From: Micromonospora globbae
GTDB lineage: Bacteria > Actinomycetota > Actinomycetes > Mycobacteriales > Micromonosporaceae
DNA length: 64,000 nt
NCBI RefSeq assembly: GCF_003610785.1
Contig: NZ_RAQQ01000001.1
Coordinates: forward strand, 1-64,000
Direction: 5' to 3'
The notes under the pieces are model-generated. The model worked only from the letters and a program-made list of their open reading frames with translations. It was not told the origin of the DNA and ran no database searches. Of this stretch, positions 25,575-35,447 are shown piece by piece (within the stretch, counting starts at the first letter, position 1; each line of letters begins with the position of its first letter). Both the position numbers and the translations under genes were made by a program.

Positions 25575-28500
25575 TCAGTCGGTGCAGGACGGCTGGTCGA
25601 AGTGCCCCGGCGTGCCGGGGTACGCCGGGCCGGCGCCGTGGTCGCGGTTGTCCTTCGGGTACACGAGGGCCAGTTCCACGAACGCCGACGTGCCGGCGGT
25701 CGTGGCGTCCGACGCGTCCCGCCCGGCGCCCGAGCCCCAGGCGACCCGGCTCAGGAAGTTCTGCATGGCCGGGCTGTGCTGGCGGACGTCGTTGAAGCCG
25801 CCGTAGGCCGAGTTGCAGTGGGTGAAGAGGTTGTAGGCGCCGTTCCAGTCGATGAGCCGGTCACCGTTGTTCGGCCCGTTCTTCGTCACGTCGCCCTGCA
25901 GCACGTCCCGGTCCCAGCCGCCGTAGATCCAATCGGTGCCGTGGTGGTGCTGGTTGTCGGCCACCTCGCCGTCGTCCAGCCCGGTCATCTCGAACCAGAG
26001 GCACGGGTCGACGGTGACGCCGCCGTTGGTCACCGGCCAGGCACCGGCCGCGCAGTCGTCCGGGTACGCGCCGCGCGGGCGGAAGTCCAGCAGGTCGGAG
26101 CCGAGGACGGCGTCCACCGCCGGGCCGCCGGTCGCGCCGGCGCCGCCGAAGAGGTGGTCCACGTACTGGTCGTGGTCACCCCGGGCGGCGGCGCTGAACG
26201 CCCCGTTCACCTGGCACTGCGGCTCGGTCGCGTCCAGCACCGGGTCGCAGCCCCTGCCGCCCCAGAGCACGTCCGCACCGTCGGCCCCGAAGAGCTGGTC
26301 GCCGCCGCTGTCGCCGTTGGCCACGTCGTCACCGAAGCCGGCGTGGATGTTGTCCGCGCCCGCGCCGCCGCGGATCCGGTCGTCGCCACCGGCCGTGAGC
26401 CCGTCGTGCGGCATGGACTCCGACGTGGACCCACCGATCCAGGCGTCGCCGTCGGTGTCGTGCCGCAGGTCCACGCGCCGGTCGTAGTCGCCGGCCCGGA
26501 ACCCGGTGTACGTCTCCTGCGGCGGGGACGACAGCGTCACCGTGAACCCGAGCGCCGCCACGTCGTCGGCGTTCAGGTACTGGTTCACCACGCCGCCGCG
26601 ATCGCCGAGGATCGCGTCCCGGCCGTCGTCGCCGTACAGGGTGTCGGCGCCCAGCTCACCGAAGAGGTCGTCGTCGCCGGCACCGCCCCGGATCAGGTCG
26701 TCGCCGTCCTGGCCCCAGATCCCGTCGTCGCCGGCGTCGCCGAAGAGCTGGTCCGCCCCGTACGCCCCGGCCGGCTCGCACGTGGCCTGGGCCGTGGTGC
26801 AGAACCGGGTGGACGGCCCGGGCAGCGCCGGGTCGTGGGTGCGGGAGCGGGTGGCGTCCGCCGGCACCGCGCCGGCCGGGTACCGCTCGCTGTACACCCG
26901 CTCGGCCGGCTGCCCGTCGGTCGTGACGACCGTGCGCAGCAACGAGCCGTTGTCGCCGAGCAGCACGTCCGCGGCGCCGTTGCCCTCGACGACGTCACCG
27001 GTGTCCCGGAAGCCGGGCGCCGCGCTGCCGCCGATCAGGTCGTCCTGCCCGGCCGGCTCGCCCGGCCCGGTCAGGTCCTCGGCCGCCGACGGGGAGCCCG
27101 GCCAGCCGGCGTCCGGCAGCGGGGTGACCGTGGCGTGGCCGGCCGCGCCGAGCGCGGAGTCACCGCGCAGCACGTCGGCGCCGCCGTTGCCCTCCAGGTA
27201 GTCGCCGCCGCCGTCGCCGGTCAGCGCGTCGTCGCCGTCCTGGCCCCAGAGGGTGTCGACGCCGTCGCCGCCGCTGAGGTGGTCGCCACCGTGCCGGGCG
27301 GTGTCGGCCGCCGCCCGGTCGAGCAGCACCACGATCCGCGGCCCGAACGGCGCGCCGCCGGAGCCGAGGCGGACGGTCGCCGCGGTCGGGGTCTCGCCGG
27401 GCAGCGGTCGCAGGACGGCGCCGTTGTCGCCGATCACCGCGTCCGAGCCCGGGCCGCCGAACACGGCGTCCGCGGTGTCCGGCTGGCCCGTGGTGGCCGC
27501 GCCGGAGCCGTCGTACGCGGTGCTCGACCCGCCGACGAGGTCGTCGTCGCCGTAGTTGCCCTCGACCCAGTCGGAGCCCGGGCCGCCCTCGGCGAAGTCC
27601 GCGCCGCCGCCGGCGTGCACCCGGTCGGCGTCGCCCTGGCCGAAGATCACGTCGTCGGCCGCGCCGCCGGAGATTAGGTCCCCGCCGCTGGTGCCGGCGG
27701 CCGGGTCGAACCCGAGGTCGAGCAGGGTGACCCTGCGGGGTGGCCCGGCCCTGCCCTGGGTGACCCGGGTCGCGTCGGCGTCCGCCGGGACGAAGCGGGC
27801 GTTGTCGCCGGCGATCAGGTCCTCGTCGGCGTCGCCGTACAGCTGGTCCCCGGCGTCCGGCCGGCCGGTGCCCGCGGCCGCCTCCTGGCTGGAGCCGCCC
27901 ACGATCTCGTCGCGCCCGGCGTTGCCGTGCACCACGTCCGCGCCGTTGTTGCCCTCCAGCTGGTCGTGGCCGCCGTCGCCGTCGACCCGGTCGCCGCCGA
28001 GGCCGCCGTACGCCACGTCGTCGTCCGGGCCGCCGGAGATGACGTCACCGGCGCCCGCACCGGGCTCGTCACCGGCCAGGTCCAGCGGGTACGGCCCGAC
28101 GTCGCCGACGCGGGCGCTGCCGTTGTCGCCGACGATGCGGTCCGGCCCGTCCTCGCCGTAGATCCGGTCCTGCCCGTCGCCCGCGCCGGCGACCCGTCCG
28201 CCGCCGTAGAGGACGTCGCCGGCCGGCCCGCCGAAGAGCTGGTCGTCGCCCGCGTTGCCCTCGACGGTGTCCACGCCGTCGCCGCCGTGGAGCCCGTCGT
28301 CGCCGGCGTTGCCGAAGAGCAGGTCGTCGTCGCCGTCGCCGTGCAGCTGGTCCACCCCGTCCGCGCCCCACGCCCGGTCCGCGCCGGCGCCCAGGTGCAG
28401 GGTGTCGTTGCCGAGCTGGCCGCAGGCGAGGTCGTCCCCGCCGCCCAGGTCGGTGCGGTCGTCGCCGCCGCCGGCCGCGACCCGGTCCACCCCGGCGCCG

Positions 28501-31500
28501 CCGAGGATGAGGTCCCGGTCGCCCTGGTCGGACGGGGCCGGCTGGCCGTCGGCGAGGGTGGCGTCACCGCAGGTCTCGTCGGGCAGGTGCCGGTCGCCGA
28601 AGACGACCGCGCCGCCGTCGCCGCCGATCACGTGGTCCCGGCCCGCGCCGCCGACCAGCAGCTTGGTCTGCGACTGGACCCCGGTCGGCAACGGCGTGTG
28701 CACCACCTCGCGGAAGCGGCCGTACCCGTCGTCGTCGCCGGCCGGGCCGACCTCGGACGGTTCGGCGATCACGTGGTCGTCGCCGGGGCCGCCGAACACC
28801 TCGTCGGTGCCGTACCCGCCGATGAGGACGTCGTCGGCGCCGTAGCCGTAGAGCCGGCCGGTCTGGCCGTTGGCGGAGTGGGAGACGACCAGGTCGGTGC
28901 CGGCGCTGCCGTGCACGACGTCCTGACCGCTGCCGGTGTCCACCTGGTTGGTGAGCCCGGCGTCGCCGGTGCCGTTCTCGTCCACGCCGGCCGGCACCGT
29001 GGTGTCGAACGTGTGGATGGTGTCGTCACCCCGGCCGCCGTTGATGGTGTCCCCGCCCGGGCCGCCGACCAGCAGGTTGCTTCCGCTGGGCCGGTCGTCG
29101 GCGCGTACGCCGAGCACGTCGTCGCCGCCGTTGCCGTAGACGGTGTTCGCACCGTGCCCGACGGTGACGTGGTCGGCCGCGCCGCCGGTCGAGGCGGTCG
29201 GCTCGGTCAGCGTCGTCCAGTCGACCAGCCCGGTGAGGGTCTTGTCGCCCACCGACGTGTGCACGACCGTCGGCGGCCGGTTGGCGCCGCCGAGCCCGCT
29301 GTCGCCGGCCACCACGTTGTCGCCGTCGCCGGTGGTCACGGTGTCCGCGCCGGGGCCGCCGGCCACGCGGCTGACCACGCCGGGCGCCTCGGCGGTGACG
29401 ATGACGTCGTCGCCGCCGCGCCCGTCGACGTAGGCCGGGCCGGTGCCGGTGCGGATCTGGTCCCGGCCGTCCGAGCCGAGCACGACGGCCGTCCGGTCGA
29501 ACGCCGACGTCCTCCTGCCGTCGCCGCTGGTGTCGCCGTCGCCGAGCAGCAGCACCGACATGGCGGTCTTGCCCGCGTCGGCGACCTGGTAGCCGCGGCC
29601 GTCGACGACCACGCGGGTCAGCCCCGGGTCCAGGAACTCCTGCCGGCGGCCGAGCGCCTCGACCGCGAAGCCGTCGAAGTCGTCGGTGGCGCCCTCCTGG
29701 CCGGCGTCGGCGTAGTGCAGCGCGTACACCTTGACGACGTCGCCGGCGTAGGTGTCGCCGCCGTTGTCCCACGCGTCGTGGCCGCGCTGGTCCTTCGTGC
29801 CGAACTTGCCGGCGAAGACCACGAGCGTGTCGCCCACGGTGCCGCCGAGTTCCGGTGGTGGCGGTGAGCAGTCCGGTTGTGCCCGGAAGTCCAGCAGGGT
29901 CGCGTCGACCAGGGTGAAGTCGAACGTCTTGGAGAACAGGACCAGGTCGATGGTGATGTAGACCTTGAGGAACACCGACAGCGCGCCGCTCGTGGTGAAC
30001 AGGCAGATCGGGTTGACCAGCAGCGCCTGGAGGAACTCGCTGGTGCGGAACTTGCCGTCGTTGTTCGGGTCGTTCCAGCTGAACCCGACGGTCAGCCGGA
30101 TGCCGCCCTCGATCCCGGCCTTGAGGAACAGGACGTTGACCTGGGCGCCGGCGGCGATCTCGCCGCGCAGGGTGACCACCGGGACGGCGTTGCCGTTGCT
30201 GTCGGCGGTCTTGAAGTACAGACCGTCGAGCAGCTTCACGGCGTCGACCGCGGTGCCGTCGGAGGCCGCTTCGATGGCGTGCCGGATGCCGGCGGTGTCC
30301 AGGCCGGCGATGAACCGGGCGGTCACCGAGGCGCTGCCGGCCAGGGTGATCATGACGGGCGGCGGCGCGTAGACCGGGCCGAACGACTGCCGCCAGCTGA
30401 ACCCGAGGGTGAGCGGCCCGGAGTCGAAGCCGACCAGCTCGACGTCCTGGCCCATGAGCAGCCCGAAGAGCGAGCCCGGGTTGTCGAAGACCGGGAAGGT
30501 GAAGCCGATCTTGTCGGCGGTGGACTTGCCGTCGCCGCCCTTGGCGAAGATCTTCTCGCCGTCCTCACCGGCGGCTGTGTCGACCGCCGCCTTGACCTCG
30601 TCGGGGGACTTGGCCTGGGTGAACTCGTCGGCCCGGTCGATCAGGGTCTCCGCCGAGGCCGGCGAGACCTCCGTGGTCAACGCCTTCTCCGGGTTGACCA
30701 GGAACTGGCCCAGCGGGATGGAGCAGCCCGCGTCGCAGTCCGGGATCCGGTTGACGAACGTGACGACGGCGCGGATGGTGTCCACGAACTCCAGGTCCGG
30801 CCCGTCGTTGAGGGTGCTGAACTGTTTGGCCAGCCAGACCAGGGTGATGTCCGGCCCGCCGGTGGCCTTCGACAGGTCGGAGAGGACGGGGATCGGCGCG
30901 TACAACGTGTCGATGACCGGCTGCAACGGCCCGGTGACCGCCTTGAGCTGCTCGACCACCGGCTTGAGGATCTTGTCGAAGAACGCGCCCGCGTCCAGCG
31001 CGATGTCGGTGAACGTGATCCGCAGCCCGTGGTCGGGGTTGTCCCCCGCCGCCGTGAGCGCCCCGCGCTGGTGGGTGAGCTGCCAGCTCAGCCCGAAGCG
31101 GGCACTGATGCCGGGCATCGCCGAGGCGGCCTCGCCGCCCGCGTCGACCTTCGCCGCGAGCTTCCAGTCGATCTTCACCTTGGCGGTGAGGTCGGTGGCG
31201 ACGAGCGAACCGAGGTCGCCGAACTCGGCCAGGGTCAGCTTGGCGTCCGGGTCGGCCACGCACTGCCCCGCCGGGAGGTCACCGAAGCAGCTCTGCTCCC
31301 CCGGCGAACCCTTGAGGTCGATGGCGAAGTACGCGCTGACCAGCGGGTCGGTGCCCTGCTTCTGCGCGTTGACCCGGATGAACGCGAGCTGCGCCGCCAG
31401 GTCGGACGGCATGTCGAAGGACGCGCCGATGGCCAGTTCCGGCGCCCCGTCGCCGGAGTGCGTGGCGACGTGGAAGCCCTCGTCCCGGTCGAGCACCAGG

Positions 31501-34500
31501 TCCAGTCGCAGCTTCCAGCCCAGCCGGGCCTTGATGCCGTCGGTGGCGCCCTTCTCCGCCTTCAGCGACAGGCCGGGGACGCCCAGGTCCAGCGGCACGT
31601 CCACGCCGAGGCAGCCGTCGCCCGTGCAGCCCTGCTGCGGGTCCGGCGCGCCCCGGCTCGCGGTGAGGGTGATGCGTACCGACTGGAAGTCCTCGGGACC
31701 GCAGGTGTCGGCGTTGGCGCGGCAGGTGACCGTGCTCGTCGCCCCCGGCGCCACCTCGGCCAACGCCGCGTCCAGGGCGGCCTGCACGCCGGCCCGGTCG
31801 AGGGTCGCGTCGGCCAGCACCGGCCCGATGGCGGCCTTCACCTCGGCGCGCAGGTCGGCGATGAACCGCTGTCCCTGTTGCAGGTCGTCGCCGACCAGCG
31901 GGAGCTTGCCGTCGAAGCTGGCCAGCCGCAACGCCTCCTCGACCTTGGCGAGGTAGCCGTCGATGCCGACGTTGAAGTCGGTGAGCTTCAGCGACAGGTT
32001 CTCGAAGCAGGCGCTCAGGTCCGGCGTCGTGGTCTGCGCCGCGAGGTCCAGGCCGAGTTCGAGGGAGAGCTGGTTGTCCGCGCCGCCCGGGTCGCAGCCC
32101 TCCACGGAGACGGGCGCGCGGGCGCAGACGGGCGTGTCCTCGCCACCGACGCCGTCGCCGCAGTCGGTGCCGGCGGTGGTGACGCTCGGGGTGACGCCGA
32201 GCAGACCGGAGATCGGCCCGTCCGCGGCGAGCCCGCCGAGGCCGAAGCTGAGGTTGGTGCGTACGGTGCCGGGGTCGTCCTCCGTGCCGAGGTCGAGCGC
32301 GAGGGGGCCGACCCGGGCGGCCACCGCCAGGTCGGTGACGGCGCCGTTCACCGTCACGTTCGCCGACGACGTCCGGTCCAGCAGGGGCACGCCGTCGGCG
32401 CGCAGCGGCAGCAGCAGGCCGAGCTGCGCCCGCGCGTCGACGTCGACCGTGTACGCGCCGGAGGTGTCCAGGCTCACCAGCTCGCGGGCGCCGTCCCAGC
32501 CGAAGGTCAGCGGCCCGCCCGTCTGGAAGCCGCGCTTCCAGTCCAGCCCGAGCCGCAGGTACGGCCCGCCGGCCCGCTCGTCGAGCGTGAACGCGATCCC
32601 GCTACCCTCGCCGATGGCCTTGTTGAGCACGTCGAGCGCGTCCTGGAGGGTGTCCGGCGGCGCGGCCAGCAGCCGGTCCACCGCGTCGGCCAGCTCCGGC
32701 CGGAGGGCGTACGCGGTGCCGTCGGCGGGGGTGGGCGTACCGGCGGGGTCGATCCGCAGGGTCTGCCCGTCGACCCGCTCCAGCACCCGGTACGCCTTGC
32801 TGCCGATCACCACGGCCCGGTCGGCGAGCGTCGGGGCGAAGCCGCTGCCCTCGTCGCGGGTGGTGTCCTTCAGCAGGAACGTGCTGCCGTCGGTGGTGTA
32901 CGAGACGCCGGCGCCCACGCCGCTCTCGTCGCTGCCGAGCAGTTCCCGGGCGGAGCGCCCGAGCAGCGGGATCTCGGTGTCCAGCGGGCCCGTGCCGGCC
33001 GCGGGCGCGCCGAGCGCGGCGTTGACGAGCCGGAGCGCCTCCACCACCAGGGCGAAGAGGGCCTTGGGGTCGTCCGGGTTGAAGTCGAGCGCGAAGAGGC
33101 CGTCCAGCTCCGAGGTGTCGACGCTGGGCTGGCCGCCGGCGGTCCAGCTCACGTCCACCCCGACGCCGTCGCCCAGCGCCCCGGTGGCGCCGGGCACGCT
33201 CACCTCGACCCGGCCGGTGGTCCGCACCGAGTGGCTGGCCGCGAACAGGCCCGTGGGGTCGTCCTTGAGCTGGGTGAACAGGTCACCGAGGCTGATGTCC
33301 CGCGCCTGCTTGAACCGCACCTCGATCATGCGCTGCCCGGCTGCGGCCGGCCCCACGGCGAGGTTGCCGCCCAGCTTGACCTTGAGGAACCCGGCGGTGG
33401 CGTGGAAGTCGACGGCCGTGCTGATCGGGAAGTCGGCGGCGAAGAGCGGGGTGGCGGGATCGGTGCGCAGCAGGATCCGGTCGGCGTTGGCGGCCGGGTC
33501 GCCCAGGTCGCGCAGGTCGAGCACCAGGGTGACGGCGGCCGTGTAGCGCGGCGTGACCGTCGCGAAGCTGGCCTGGGCGTTGGCGGCCCGCAGGCCGACC
33601 TGCTTGCCGCCGACGGTCTTGCTGAAGGCGCTGCCGAGTTCGACGGCGCCGGTGTGCGGGCTGGAGCCGCTGACCACCCACGCGCTGTCGGCGGCCGGCT
33701 GCCCGCCGATCCAGTTCTCCGCCAGCGTGACGGTGTCGGCCGTGTTGCTCTGCACGGTGCCCGCGGACGTGCCGGCGACCACGCGCTGGCCGACGAGGCC
33801 GCCGGGGGTGAACCGGTTGCCGTCGACGCGGAAGCCGTTGGCCGTGAAGGTCGCCCCGCGGCCGGAGACGGAGGGTGCGCCGGGGTCGAGCGGCACCTCG
33901 GCCGTGGCCTCGTGCTCCAGCTTCACCCGGAACACCAGCTTGTCGTCGGCGAACGAGACGCCGTCGACGGGCAGGCCCTCGGCGGCGAGCAGCGTGAACA
34001 GCTCCTGGATGGACTCGAACTTCGGCTGGCCCGCCTTGGCCGGGTCGTCGACGCCGGGCTGGAAGTGCGGGTCCTCGGGGCGCGGGTGCACGTGCTCGCG
34101 GAGGAACGCGACGATCTTCTCGTTCACCTTCACCGCGTCGGCGACGGTGCCGCGCAGGAAGGGCAGGTCGAGGTTGCCGGCCGGCCCGCTCTGCTGCACG
34201 CCGCCGATGAGGGTGGCGAGCTGGGCCAGCCCGGTGGCCAGGTCGAGCGGGCTCATGCTGCGGAACCGGCCGATGGTCTCGTCCAGGCCGGTGGTGGTGA
34301 CGGTCGGGGTGCCGACGGAGATGTCGTTCCAGTCGACGGTCACGGTCGCCGCGATCGGCGGCAGGGCGACGGGCACGCCGGAGGTGGCGGCGCCGAGCTT
34401 CACCACGGCGTGCAGCGAACCGGGGCCGGGCTCGGTCTCGGTGTCGGAGATCCGCCCGCCGCCGGAGTTGTCGAGCGCCACCTGGGCCAGCCCGGCGAGG

Positions 34501-35228
34501 GAGCCGGCGGCCCCGAGCTCGCCGGTGCCGGCGCCGGACGGGGTGTCGAAGGCGAGGCGGCCGTCGCCGTTCGGGTCGGTGAGGGTGACCTTCAGGTGGG
34601 TCCAGGCCTCGAGGGTGCTGCCGCCGGTCAGGGTGACGCCGAGGATGCCGACGGAGGCGGTGGCCTCGTCGAGGTCGCCGCGGAAGCGGGCCACGGCGTC
34701 GATGTCGATGCGCGGCGCGTCGCCGTCGCGCACCAGGTAGGTCTCCCCGCCCGCGGTGTGCCGGGCCCGCAGGTGCAGGGTGGCCCAGCCGGTGACGTCG
34801 ACGGCGTCGGCCACGGTCACCCCGGCGACCGCGAGGTCCTCCTCGGCGATCTGGCGTTTCGTGGTGAGCAGGACGTCGAGCAGGTGGTCCCCGCCCTCCT
34901 CGGTGACGGTGCTGGTCAGCCGGGTGCCTCCGCCGAGGTCGACGTCGCGTGTCAGGTCGTCGGCGAGGGCGTCGGCGGCGGTGCGGGCCAGCTCGTCGGC
35001 CTGGACCAGCGCGCCGGGGCTGGCGTCGAGCAGGGGAAGCGGCTGGGCGAGCGCCCCGATCCGGGACAGGCCACCCTCGGCCCAGGTGGCCGTGCGGTTC
35101 ATCAGTCCCTTGAGGGCGGTCTCCCAGGCCTCGTCGGCGTGGGCCGGCGGCGCCGTCCACACCAGAGCGAAGGTCACCGTGAGCAGGGCCGCGAGCAGTG
35201 CGGCGGTCGTACGCCGGAGGGCCACCAT
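25575..35228 (-). CDS. giant secreted RTX (calcium-binding nonapeptide repeat) protein
   Basis: 3217 aa in one unbroken frame. Residues 1-31 are a Sec signal (ALLAALLTVTFALVWTAPPAHA). Residues about 32-1900 are non-repetitive, beta-rich and Asp/Gly/Leu-rich with recurring short blocks (e.g. ...LDLAAQTT, VSWTAGGQPSVDTSELDGLFALDF). From about 1915 to 3030 there are dozens of GGxGxDxhx-type repeats (GGDDVIV, GGPGADTVTTGDGDN, GNAGDDQLFGG, GGAGDDDLFGE), the calcium-binding beta-roll of RTX proteins. A non-repeat C-terminus closes with a Cys pair. No type I secretion genes (HlyB/HlyD/TolC-like) are present, and the Sec signal makes them unnecessary. Probably a very large calcium-stiffened cell-surface or matrix protein; no catalytic motif was recognised. 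Confidence 0.85.
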   Translation of the reverse strand: MVALRRTTAALLAALLTVTFALVWTAPPAHADEAWETALKGLMNRTATWAEGGLSRIGALAQPLPLLDASPGALVQADELARTAADALADDLTRDVDLGGGTRLTSTVTEEGGDHLLDVLLTTKRQIAEEDLAVAGVTVADAVDVTGWATLHLRARHTAGGETYLVRDGDAPRIDIDAVARFRGDLDEATASVGILGVTLTGGSTLEAWTHLKVTLTDPNGDGRLAFDTPSGAGTGELGAAGSLAGLAQVALDNSGGGRISDTETEPGPGSLHAVVKLGAATSGVPVALPPIAATVTVDWNDISVGTPTVTTTGLDETIGRFRSMSPLDLATGLAQLATLIGGVQQSGPAGNLDLPFLRGTVADAVKVNEKIVAFLREHVHPRPEDPHFQPGVDDPAKAGQPKFESIQELFTLLAAEGLPVDGVSFADDKLVFRVKLEHEATAEVPLDPGAPSVSGRGATFTANGFRVDGNRFTPGGLVGQRVVAGTSAGTVQSNTADTVTLAENWIGGQPAADSAWVVSGSSPHTGAVELGSAFSKTVGGKQVGLRAANAQASFATVTPRYTAAVTLVLDLRDLGDPAANADRILLRTDPATPLFAADFPISTAVDFHATAGFLKVKLGGNLAVGPAAAGQRMIEVRFKQARDISLGDLFTQLKDDPTGLFAASHSVRTTGRVEVSVPGATGALGDGVGVDVSWTAGGQPSVDTSELDGLFALDFNPDDPKALFALVVEALRLVNAALGAPAAGTGPLDTEIPLLGRSARELLGSDESGVGAGVSYTTDGSTFLLKDTTRDEGSGFAPTLADRAVVIGSKAYRVLERVDGQTLRIDPAGTPTPADGTAYALRPELADAVDRLLAAPPDTLQDALDVLNKAIGEGSGIAFTLDERAGGPYLRLGLDWKRGFQTGGPLTFGWDGARELVSLDTSGAYTVDVDARAQLGLLLPLRADGVPLLDRTSSANVTVNGAVTDLAVAARVGPLALDLGTEDDPGTVRTNLSFGLGGLAADGPISGLLGVTPSVTTAGTDCGDGVGGEDTPVCARAPVSVEGCDPGGADNQLSLELGLDLAAQTTTPDLSACFENLSLKLTDFNVGIDGYLAKVEEALRLASFDGKLPLVGDDLQQGQRFIADLRAEVKAAIGPVLADATLDRAGVQAALDAALAEVAPGATSTVTCRANADTCGPEDFQSVRITLTASRGAPDPQQGCTGDGCLGVDVPLDLGVPGLSLKAEKGATDGIKARLGWKLRLDLVLDRDEGFHVATHSGDGAPELAIGASFDMPSDLAAQLAFIRVNAQKQGTDPLVSAYFAIDLKGSPGEQSCFGDLPAGQCVADPDAKLTLAEFGDLGSLVATDLTAKVKIDWKLAAKVDAGGEAASAMPGISARFGLSWQLTHQRGALTAAGDNPDHGLRITFTDIALDAGAFFDKILKPVVEQLKAVTGPLQPVIDTLYAPIPVLSDLSKATGGPDITLVWLAKQFSTLNDGPDLEFVDTIRAVVTFVNRIPDCDAGCSIPLGQFLVNPEKALTTEVSPASAETLIDRADEFTQAKSPDEVKAAVDTAAGEDGEKIFAKGGDGKSTADKIGFTFPVFDNPGSLFGLLMGQDVELVGFDSGPLTLGFSWRQSFGPVYAPPPVMITLAGSASVTARFIAGLDTAGIRHAIEAASDGTAVDAVKLLDGLYFKTADSNGNAVPVVTLRGEIAAGAQVNVLFLKAGIEGGIRLTVGFSWNDPNNDGKFRTSEFLQALLVNPICLFTTSGALSVFLKVYITIDLVLFSKTFDFTLVDATLLDFRAQPDCSPPPPELGGTVGDTLVVFAGKFGTKDQRGHDAWDNGGDTYAGDVVKVYALHYADAGQEGATDDFDGFAVEALGRRQEFLDPGLTRVVVDGRGYQVADAGKTAMSVLLLGDGDTSGDGRRTSAFDRTAVVLGSDGRDQIRTGTGPAYVDGRGGDDVIVTAEAPGVVSRVAGGPGADTVTTGDGDNVVAGDSGLGGANRPPTVVHTSVGDKTLTGLVDWTTLTEPTASTGGAADHVTVGHGANTVYGNGGDDVLGVRADDRPSGSNLLVGGPGGDTINGGRGDDTIHTFDTTVPAGVDENGTGDAGLTNQVDTGSGQDVVHGSAGTDLVVSHSANGQTGRLYGYGADDVLIGGYGTDEVFGGPGDDHVIAEPSEVGPAGDDDGYGRFREVVHTPLPTGVQSQTKLLVGGAGRDHVIGGDGGAVVFGDRHLPDETCGDATLADGQPAPSDQGDRDLILGGAGVDRVAAGGGDDRTDLGGGDDLACGQLGNDTLHLGAGADRAWGADGVDQLHGDGDDDLLFGNAGDDGLHGGDGVDTVEGNAGDDQLFGGPAGDVLYGGGRVAGAGDGQDRIYGEDGPDRIVGDNGSARVGDVGPYPLDLAGDEPGAGAGDVISGGPDDDVAYGGLGGDRVDGDGGHDQLEGNNGADVVHGNAGRDEIVGGSSQEAAAGTGRPDAGDQLYGDADEDLIAGDNARFVPADADATRVTQGRAGPPRRVTLLDLGFDPAAGTSGGDLISGGAADDVIFGQGDADRVHAGGGADFAEGGPGSDWVEGNYGDDDLVGGSSTAYDGSGAATTGQPDTADAVFGGPGSDAVIGDNGAVLRPLPGETPTAATVRLGSGGAPFGPRIVVLLDRAAADTARHGGDHLSGGDGVDTLWGQDGDDALTGDGGGDYLEGNGGADVLRGDSALGAAGHATVTPLPDAGWPGSPSAAEDLTGPGEPAGQDDLIGGSAAPGFRDTGDVVEGNGAADVLLGDNGSLLRTVVTTDGQPAERVYSERYPAGAVPADATRSRTHDPALPGPSTRFCTTAQATCEPAGAYGADQLFGDAGDDGIWGQDGDDLIRGGAGDDDLFGELGADTLYGDDGRDAILGDRGGVVNQYLNADDVAALGFTVTLSSPPQETYTGFRAGDYDRRVDLRHDTDGDAWIGGSTSESMPHDGLTAGGDDRIRGGAGADNIHAGFGDDVANGDSGGDQLFGADGADVLWGGRGCDPVLDATEPQCQVNGAFSAAARGDHDQYVDHLFGGAGATGGPAVDAVLGSDLLDFRPRGAYPDDCAAGAWPVTNGGVTVDPCLWFEMTGLDDGEVADNQHHHGTDWIYGGWDRDVLQGDVTKNGPNNGDRLIDWNGAYNLFTHCNSAYGGFNDVRQHSPAMQNFLSRVAWGSGAGRDASDATTAGTSAFVELALVYPKDNRDHGAGPAYPGTPGHFDQPSCTD

Positions 35229-35283
35229 GAGCCACCTCGTTCCGAAGGGGATGGCCGTTCACCGACGGCGTCGCGGACAGCAC

Positions 35284-35331
35284 ATCGATCGCGGAAATCG
35301 ATCGCAACGAGTGTGTCGACTTGGTGACACA
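35284..35331. promoter_or_regulatory. repeat elements upstream of the RTX gene
   Basis: The direct repeat ATCGATCGC occurs at 35284-35292 and 35297-35305 (13-bp period). An inverted repeat TGTGTC/GACACA spans 35312-35331 with an 8-nt centre. Both lie in the 5' region of the leftward RTX gene and are candidate regulator sites. No clear -35/-10 pair is assigned. Confidence 0.4.
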
Positions 35332-35396
35332 GCGTCAGACCGAACGGTCACCGCGCAGGTGGCCCCCCGGTTGGCGGCGCCGTCCGGACGCGCGGG

Positions 35397-35429
35397 CGGG
35401 CCCGGCCGGGCGGATCCCGGCCGGGCCCG
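35397..35429. terminator. 14-bp stem hairpin after the discoidin/beta-helix gene
   Basis: Arms CGGGCCCGGCCGGG (35397-35410) and CCCGGCCGGGCCCG (35416-35429) pair around the loop CGGAT, about 20 bp past the stop at 35448. It separates this gene's transcript from the RTX gene downstream. Confidence 0.85.
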
Positions 35430-35447
35430 TCGAGGGCGGTCGCGCCC

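Noticed and set aside
26000..29500. Repeated DNA in the RTX region as a possible CRISPR array
   Set aside because: Repeats are short, degenerate, in frame and encode GGxGxD nonapeptides; no constant repeat/spacer pattern exists.
29877..35327. Very long plus-strand open frame (about 1800 codons) opposite the RTX gene
   Set aside because: It is antisense to a protein with a signal peptide and clear repeats. Its composition (Arg/Gly/Val-rich) is what high-GC third-position bias produces on the opposite strand, and it has no recognisable domain.
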